Source: an uncultured Desulfobacterales bacterium (GTDB taxonomy: Bacteria; Desulfobacterota; Desulfobacteria; Desulfobacterales; JAFDCJ01). Taken from it: a stretch of DNA of 10,534 nucleotides. Position 1 is the stretch's first letter. Every line of letters starts with the position of its first letter. Of this stretch, positions 6,577 to 10,534 are shown one piece after another. The stretch covers positions 1-10,534 of the forward strand of contig CALZJV010000365.1 in NCBI GenBank assembly GCA_945787595.1, written 5' to 3'. The translations under genes and the position numbers were made by a program. The notes beneath the pieces are model-generated. The model was not told the DNA's origin, ran no database searches, and saw only the letters and a list, made by a program, of their open reading frames with translations.

Positions 6577-7413
6577 TTAAGATCTACGGTTTGTGGTCGA
6601 CCGGATATGCGCGAGAACGATTTCCGCGAGCGGTTTTCCAAGACCGGGAGGGATATCGTGACCCATACCATCGATCAATTGAAATGTTGCGTCTGGAATC
6701 AGCTCGGCGGTTTCCTCGCCATTTACCGGTGGAATCAGCAGATCACCGGTACCGTGAACCACCAGGGTCGGCCCTGAAATCGTTCTGACCAAATCCCTTG
6801 TGTTTTTTCTGGAGAAGATGGCAAGCAGCTGTCGGTTGGCACCGTCGGGCGAGTAACAACGGTCAAAGGCTGCTGCAGCGATCCGGCGTGAGTAATTATC
6901 ACCTTCGAAATACTTTTTGCTGCCGAACTGACGAACGTATTCGACCCAATCCTGGATAAACGCTTCGCGGGATCTTCGGACCGACCACAACGCGTCGATG
7001 AGCGCGGGGTCGACAGATCCGCTGCCGGACATAATCGACGTCATCGAAAGCACCCGGGAAGGGTATTTCGCCGCCAGCAGTTGGGCGATGAAACCGCCCA
7101 TGGAAATACCGGCGATGTGGGCCGTATCGATGTCGAGCCCGTCCATGAGAGCAACGACATCCAGTGCCATATTCCGCCGTTTCAGTGCTTCGAGTTCCCG
7201 GCCGGCAATGCGATCAAATTTTCCGGAGAGTCCGGTATCCCTGTTGTCGAATACTATCGTTCGAAATCCCCGGGTCGGAAATGCCTCGCAAAACGATTCC
7301 GGCCAATGGATCAGTTGCGTCCCTTGCCCCCGGATCAGAATGACGACTCCTGCTTCCCCGCTGCCAGATGCTTCATATGCGATTTCAACCGGGCCGGTTT
7401 GGATGATATCCAT
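6577..7413 (-). CDS. Alpha/beta-hydrolase (aclacinomycin methylesterase-like group)
   Basis: A 278-aa soluble serine hydrolase, natural substrate unknown. VILIRGQGTQLIHWP near residue 24 holds the oxyanion loop, followed by FDNRDTGLS, then the nucleophile elbow GISMGG with Ser104, the acid in HGTGDLLIP (Asp224) and the catalytic His252 in GMGHDIP; all three triad residues are in place and the length is normal, so it is probably functional. The overall pattern (RGQG, WPE.FC, FDNRD.GLS) is that of the RdmC/methylesterase-like esterase group. The start at 7413 is chosen because GGAGG sits 8 bases upstream; an ATG at 7437 in frame lacks a ribosome binding site. GC content is higher than that of the genes to its right. 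It lies alone, with a transporter remnant after it and a probable promoter directly before it. Confidence 0.9.
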   Translation of the reverse strand: MDIIQTGPVEIAYEASGSGEAGVVILIRGQGTQLIHWPESFCEAFPTRGFRTIVFDNRDTGLSGKFDRIAGRELEALKRRNMALDVVALMDGLDIDTAHIAGISMGGFIAQLLAAKYPSRVLSMTSIMSGSGSVDPALIDALWSVRRSREAFIQDWVEYVRQFGSKKYFEGDNYSRRIAAAAFDRCYSPDGANRQLLAIFSRKNTRDLVRTISGPTLVVHGTGDLLIPPVNGEETAELIPDATFQLIDGMGHDIPPGLGKPLAEIVLAHIRSTTNRRS

Positions 7414-7438
7414 TTCTGTGCACCTCCATTGCGACATA

Positions 7439-7479
7439 TTTACATAAGAAAAATTATTGTTGTCAAGCCCCCTTTGACA
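7439..7479 (-). promoter_or_regulatory. Promoter of the alpha/beta-hydrolase with an overlapping palindrome
   Basis: On the minus strand TTGACA (7461-7466) is a perfect -35 box; the -10 is poor, best around GTAAAT after a 17-base gap. The -35 is one arm of TGTCAA-N7-TTGACA (7461-7479), an operator-like palindrome, which would let a repressor or activator control this gene. Confidence 0.45.
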
Positions 7480-7771
7480 GAGATTAGGAAAGAAACCATT
7501 GGGCGGGTAATAATGAACGCCCTCCGTGCGATTTTTCGCTCTGAAAATTCATGCTTCAATTGTAGCTTTTAAGATTTCAGATTACGCAAGGACGAATATA
7601 TTCTTTTCTGAGTATTTATTTTTGTTGGGTTTCGTACCTGCTTCCACCGTCAGAAAATGCACCAGATACATTGCAGACTACCTCTACCAATCCTCAAAAT
7701 TAAAGCCGGTTGAATTTTATAAAAGGAGGGCGTTAGGGTTGAATAGTGAAGTAAACTTTGAGCCATAATTA
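7480..7771. other. AT-rich gap without a convincing gene
   Basis: Open frames here lack ribosome binding sites and recognisable protein character. The only structures seen are a distant 10-bp inverted repeat (AACGCCCTCC at 7516-7525, GGAGGGCGTT at 7725-7734) and the left arm of the palindrome at 7739-7786. Confidence 0.5.
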
Positions 7772-7786
7772 TTATTCACTATTCAA
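7739..7786. repeat. 12-bp perfect inverted repeat at the end of the truncated dehydrogenase
   Basis: TTGAATAGTGAA (7739-7750) and TTCACTATTCAA (7775-7786) enclose 24 AT-rich bases. The right arm supplies the last codons before the stop of the dehydrogenase remnant. It might act as a terminator-like stem or mark the edge of a small inserted element; no U-tract follows. Confidence 0.55.
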
Positions 7787-8071
7787 GCTTTGACCCCAAA
7801 TACCTTCCAGGTATATGCGTTCGGTGCCTGGAAGAGCGGCGGGGCTTATCCTTGGATCGGCATTGACGAAGAGCAGATGCAGGTCACTGGCACAGATGCC
7901 GCACAACTGATTGCGCATTCTTACCCAACGGGGGCCGGGCAAAGGTGCCTCAGGTACATCCGTGAAGCGGGTAGGAGATAAGCGCGAATAAACCACCGCC
8001 GGCCAAATCGGCTGCAGAACTTTGGAAAGCAGAATTTTAGGGATACTTTTCTCAAAATAAATCGTACGCAT
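7772..8071 (-). pseudogene. Zinc-dependent alcohol dehydrogenase (MDR family), N-terminal fragment
   Basis: About 88 residues match the start of a medium-chain dehydrogenase/reductase of the threonine/alcohol dehydrogenase type: the N-terminal strand, then NQLCGICASDLHLLF with the zinc-ligand Cys57, and ADPRISPAALPGTERIYL. The family continues with LGHE (the next metal/catalytic residues), a structural zinc loop and an NAD-binding Rossmann domain to about 350 residues; here it diverges right after IYL (near 7807) into 11 unrelated residues and a TAA. It therefore lacks coenzyme binding and cannot work. The front is well preserved: GGAGG is 7 bases before the ATG at 8069-8071, and a near-perfect sigma-54 promoter lies 45-60 bases upstream of that ATG. 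The loss is probably recent. Confidence 0.8.
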
Positions 8072-8116
8072 CCGTCATCCTCCTTTTGCCCAAAAAAATA
8101 TTTGGTCATTCGACAC

Positions 8117-8131
8117 GCAACCGGAGTGCCA
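8117..8131 (-). promoter_or_regulatory. Sigma-54 promoter of the truncated dehydrogenase
   Basis: On the minus strand TGGCACTCCGGTTGC matches TGGCAC-N5-TTGC exactly. The predicted transcript begins near 8105, 34 bases before the start codon and ahead of the ribosome binding site at 8079-8083. The dehydrogenase was therefore probably activated by an enhancer-binding protein; none is encoded in the window. Confidence 0.75.
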
Positions 8132-8189
8132 AACCGAACCATCCCGTCATTAAAATTGAGACTGCACCATGCTGAGTGAAAGTTTGATA

Positions 8190-8218
8190 ATTAGTAAATC
8201 AGAATCATAATGTGTCAA
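8190..8218 (-). promoter_or_regulatory. Possible sigma-70 promoter upstream of the dehydrogenase remnant
   Basis: TTGACA (8213-8218) and ACTAAT (8190-8195), read on the minus strand, are 17 bases apart. The -35 is consensus, the -10 matches 4 of 6. In AT-rich intergenic DNA this may be chance, and the sigma-54 element is the better candidate. Confidence 0.3.
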
Positions 8219-8251
8219 TTTACTTGCAGACCTGTTAGACGTAATATTTTT

Positions 8252-8887
8252 CTATAATCCAAGATCCTGGTTAATTAGTATAACCTTTATTCTGCCTTTG
8301 GGATGAGATTTTTCATGAATCGTCCATATATTGCAGATCCTGTCGGAACTTTTGCAATCCATGCAGTAAGAGGTCTTTACACACGGTGTTTTTTTGCCGT
8401 GTCTTATGGCGTTTGCAGGGGCCGCAAAATTCTTTATACGATTCATTGCCTCAACAAGATTTGAGACTATCTTATTGCGACCCACCATAATGACGACAAT
8501 TTTAGGACCAAAAGTAATTCCACCAACACGGTTTCCTATCATATCCAGGTTTACAAGCATTCCAGACTCTATTACTGCATTGGTGCCGGTAAAAAATAAA
8601 TCAGCCAAAATTGCCTCTCTGCGACGTTCCATACTTTTCTCACGGGATATTTTCTCACCAAAGGTTTCAATCAATCTTATCTCAGATTTTTTTCTAAAGT
8701 ATTGCAGTATGCCTGTTGCGTAGAGAGTCAGTGAATCGCCCCAAGACACACTTGTTATATCTATCTCAGGTAAAATCTGGTCAATAACAATCTTTTTGGC
8801 ATCAGAAGGGGTTTCTGCAACAAAAGCGCTGAAATTGTTTTCTTCTAATGCGTCTTTACAATTCTTTAATCTTAGTTCCCAATACAT
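8252..8887 (-). CDS. LUD-domain protein (LutC/YkgG-like, DUF162)
   Basis: This 211-aa protein has the full lactate-utilisation (LUD) fold: YWELRLKNCKDALEENNF at the start, SVSWGDSLTL near residue 47, LADLFFTGTNAV near 94, NLDMIGNR near 113, and the C-terminal cysteine cluster TPCVKTSYCMDC...RIC (Cys169, 175, 178, 185), ending KGRIKVILINQDLGL. Related LutC proteins support lactate oxidation with LutA/LutB; this stand-alone, cysteine-bearing type is common in anaerobes and its role is not settled. No lutA or lutB is nearby. The start at ATG 8885-8887 fits the family's N-terminus; a TTG at 8917 would add ten residues that belong to the upstream EamA remnant. No clear ribosome binding site precedes 8887, and the reading frame is continuous with the EamA tail, so translation may begin upstream. 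Confidence 0.85.
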   Translation of the reverse strand: MYWELRLKNCKDALEENNFSAFVAETPSDAKKIVIDQILPEIDITSVSWGDSLTLYATGILQYFRKKSEIRLIETFGEKISREKSMERRREAILADLFFTGTNAVIESGMLVNLDMIGNRVGGITFGPKIVVIMVGRNKIVSNLVEAMNRIKNFAAPANAIRHGKKTPCVKTSYCMDCKSSDRICNIWTIHEKSHPKGRIKVILINQDLGL

Positions 8888-9192
8888 AATCTGTAAAGTC
8901 ACCATCACTTCGCCCAAAAAAACAGCAGCAATAACCCCCGCCGATATCGGTTCGAGTGTTGCGGTAATGCTGGCATGCGTTGGCTTTATCCGTTTAACTC
9001 CTTCAAAATAGAGTCCAAATGGAAGAATGGTTCCGCAAATGCCAATGTGGTTCTCAATTGAATCAGCTGAAAAGCTGAGATGCCGTCGTTAAAGAGAAAT
9101 TTGGCAGAAGTCCCGGATATGGCAAACAAAATGGCTGCCAGAGAAACATAAAGATATCCCAGCCTGGCTTGTTTTAGATCGATTTTATTCAA
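8888..9192 (-). pseudogene. EamA/DMT-family transporter with its centre deleted
   Basis: A TTG start (9190-9192) behind AGGGG gives MNKIDLKQARLGYLYVSLA and the first membrane helix up to QLIQLRTTLAF, the standard start of a ten-helix EamA exporter. Near 9035 the sequence jumps to GTILPFGLYFEGVKRI, then HASITATLEPISAGVIAAVF and LGEVMVTLQIM, which belong to the last third of such proteins (SI.ATLEP...A.LFLGE). About 180 codons are missing and the two pieces are in different frames, so the first piece stops at TAA after KELNG. The second piece breaks off at LQIM, exactly where the LUD protein begins, in the same frame. It lies 31 bp after the PAS gene on the same strand. Confidence 0.75.
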
Positions 9193-9223
9193 TCAGCCCC
9201 TCTAAAATTACTATTAATTGGAT

Positions 9224-9601
9224 CTAAGACTTATATAAAACAGTATTTTTAAGCCTTACAGTTTGAACACATCCGACGAACTCACCATTTTTTATAATGG
9301 GTGAAAGGGTCACGAAAATGATTTTTCCATAGGGTTTAGCCTCGTAATGAAAAGGGTCCTTTCTTCCCTCCTCGAATTTCTTAAGCATCAGATCCACTTT
9401 TTTGTTGCTATCTGCCATTTTATGATGTGAATGGATATCCGTGCCGATATACTCAGGTTTTCGGTCTAAAATCTTGGCCGAATGCTGGTTATAGTATAGA
9501 AGTGTTCCTTTTGTATCGATAATCGTCACGGCAATCCCCATGCAGTCCATCGCAAGATTGACTAGTTCTCCCAACTGGTTTTTTGGTTCATTGTCATTCA
9601 T
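9224..9601 (-). CDS. Small stand-alone PAS-domain protein
   Basis: A 125-aa soluble protein made of one PAS domain and nothing else. LVNLAMDCMGIAVTIIDTKG (residues 13-32) and LLYYNQHSAKIL are the first PAS strands; DIHSHHKMADSNKKVDLML and KKFEEGRKDPFHYEA, then GKIIFVTLSPIIKNGEFVG, follow the pattern of the PAS_10/DUF438-type sensor, in which a CH pair is replaced here by HSHH. It has no output domain, so it could sense a ligand for a separate partner or be the surviving sensor of a broken kinase. It sits 31 bp after the kinase-receiver remnant and 31 bp before the EamA remnant, all on the same strand. The ribosome binding site is weak (AGG 11 bases before the ATG at 9599-9601). Confidence 0.75.
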   Translation of the reverse strand: MNDNEPKNQLGELVNLAMDCMGIAVTIIDTKGTLLYYNQHSAKILDRKPEYIGTDIHSHHKMADSNKKVDLMLKKFEEGRKDPFHYEAKPYGKIIFVTLSPIIKNGEFVGCVQTVRLKNTVLYKS

Positions 9602-9632
9602 TTTATAACCTGAATATTACGGCCTGAAATTT

Positions 9633-10214
9633 CTACTTCTGCATTTCCTCTTTAACAGCCAGGTCTATCCTTTCTATGGTCAACGGTTTTTTAACAAATT
9701 TGCCTGCGCCTAGTTTTTGGGTTTCCTTGACATCATCCGTTTCAGCGAACCCACTGACTATGATGGCCTTTTGATTTGGATGAATCTTTATTATCCTCTC
9801 ATATGTCTCACGTCCATTTATGCCTGGGTCCATAATCATATCAAGCAACATCAAATCTACAGGATTCTCCTTTAAATATTCGACGGCTTCCTCACCACTG
9901 GAAACGGCTTTAGTTTTATAGCCGAGGGTTTCTAAAATCTTACAGGATACATCCCTTTGGCTTTCTACATCATCAATAACCAGAATCTTCTCTCCGTCGC
10001 CTTTCAAATCTTTTAAGGGTATGGACAAATCCATTCCCGTTAATTCTTCCCTGGTTATTGGAAAGAACAATTCAAAGGTAGTGCCATTCTTGTTACTTGT
10101 TACATCTAAATACCCTTTGTGGTCTTGTATAACATTCCAGACAACAGCCAACCCTAAACCGGTACCACTCCTCCCCATAATCTTCTTTATGACGCTGTTG
10201 CCGCGCGGTCGCAT
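9633..10214 (-). pseudogene. Hybrid histidine kinase remnant: end of ATPase domain plus receiver
   Basis: From about residue 10 the sequence is the end of a HATPase_c domain: KKIMGRSGTGLGLAVVWNVI (G2 box), then HKGYLDV and GTTFELFFPI. A complete receiver domain follows: acidic pair Asp81-Asp82 in KILVIDDVE, phospho-acceptor Asp125 in LLLDMIMD, Ser154 in IIVSGFAE and the conserved Lys in FVKKPL. The sensor, HisKA and the N and G1 boxes, usually 300 or more residues, are absent: the first nine residues (MRPRGNSVI) are unrelated and the ATG at 10212-10214 has no ribosome binding site at a usable distance. It cannot be a kinase. The receiver might still be made and accept phosphate from another kinase, but the simplest reading is a 5'-truncated gene. 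Confidence 0.75.
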
Positions 10215-10461
10215 CCTGAGGACAGAATGCCATTAAATAAGTAAACCAGAGGGCTATTTGCTTAGGTTAAAGAGGCTTGTAGCCGAAGAAGATCGGAATC
10301 GCTAAAACCAAAGGCTCCCAGTAGGTACAGATTAAAAGAACCACAATGTTTTTGATTTGTAACTATTGTCAGATGCTGTATACTCTGCCACTTGCAATTT
10401 GAACATCAATTATCCTCAATATAGTAACGTCATATTTAAAGAATTTATTTAGGAGCCGTAA
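10215..10461. other. Intergenic region with no clear gene
   Basis: This AT-rich stretch separates the kinase remnant from the divergent gene at 10462. TTGAAC near 10399 and TATAGT near 10420 could be a plus-strand promoter, but the 15-base gap is short. A 24-codon minus-strand frame (10332-10406) has a GAGG before its ATG; it is too short to support by itself. Confidence 0.4.
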
Positions 10462-10534
10462 ATGAATCCATTTTCTTTCCTGGGTATTAACGCCGTTTCA
10501 TTCGGCATCGACCGGGTCGAACAACTGGCAGAAG
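10462..10534 (+). CDS. Start of an unidentified protein (cut by the window edge)
   Basis: ATG at 10462-10464 is preceded by AGGAG with a 6-base gap, and the frame stays open for the 24 codons visible. The product begins MNPFSFLGINAVSFG and continues with DRVEQL. There is no signal peptide. I do not recognise it. It is divergent from the kinase remnant and looks like the first gene of a new unit to the right. Confidence 0.7.
   Translation, partial: MNPFSFLGINAVSFGIDRVEQLAE

Noticed and set aside
7516..7734. 10-bp inverted repeat (AACGCCCTCC and GGAGGGCGTT) as possible ends of a small mobile element.
   Set aside because: No flanking target duplication and no internal similarity to a known element; it could be chance.
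7526..7768. An 80-codon plus-strand frame between the hydrolase and the dehydrogenase remnant.
   Set aside because: No ribosome binding site, low-complexity AT-rich codons, and its end falls in the 12-bp inverted repeat.
10332..10406. A 24-codon minus-strand ORF with GAGG before its ATG.
   Set aside because: Too short, unrecognised, and located in an AT-rich divergent intergenic region; support is no better than chance.

Overview
The window looks like part of a chromosome from a strictly anaerobic, sulfate-reducer-like bacterium of the Desulfobacterota (Desulfobacterales type). This is inferred from gene style only: a LUD-domain protein, two delta-proteobacterial-type sensor kinases, probable sigma-54 promoters, moderate and uneven GC, and GC-rich intergenic hairpins. 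No rRNA, tRNA, CRISPR array or intact transposase was seen.

Left part (1-4940) is intact. A 600-residue B12-dependent mutase-like protein (glutamate mutase E/2-methyleneglutarate mutase-like barrel plus a C-terminal cobalamin domain) is followed by a divergent pyrroline-5-carboxylate-reductase-like enzyme. They probably form a small metabolic operon of unknown substrate. Converging on it from the other strand is a 719-residue HDOD-GAF-histidine kinase. The roughly 480 bp upstream of the kinase hold a candidate sigma-54 promoter, two identical 10-bp boxes exactly 30 bp apart, a hairpin, and a short leader ORF with a strong ribosome binding site.

Right part (5400-10260) is a mosaic, nearly all on the minus strand, in which whole genes sit among collapsed ones. 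The broken ones are: an amidohydrolase whose middle is missing (N-terminal third joined to the last dozen residues); the C-terminal tail of a family-5 solute-binding protein with a nonsense codon and an exact 48-bp tandem duplication; the first 88 residues of a zinc alcohol dehydrogenase behind a near-perfect sigma-54 promoter; an EamA transporter missing its centre, whose tail runs in frame into the LUD gene; and a hybrid sensor kinase reduced to the end of its ATPase domain plus its receiver. The intact ones are an alpha/beta hydrolase, the LUD protein and a small PAS protein. The lost functions (amidohydrolase, peptide uptake, dehydrogenase, exporter) suggest an abandoned catabolic region.

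At the right edge a new plus-strand gene begins (10462) with a good ribosome binding site; too little is visible to name it.

The observations most worth following are the mutase/reductase pair and the A8 tract joining their reading frames, the sigma-54 architecture in front of the HDOD kinase, and the repeated 'ends kept, middle lost' pattern in the right half.
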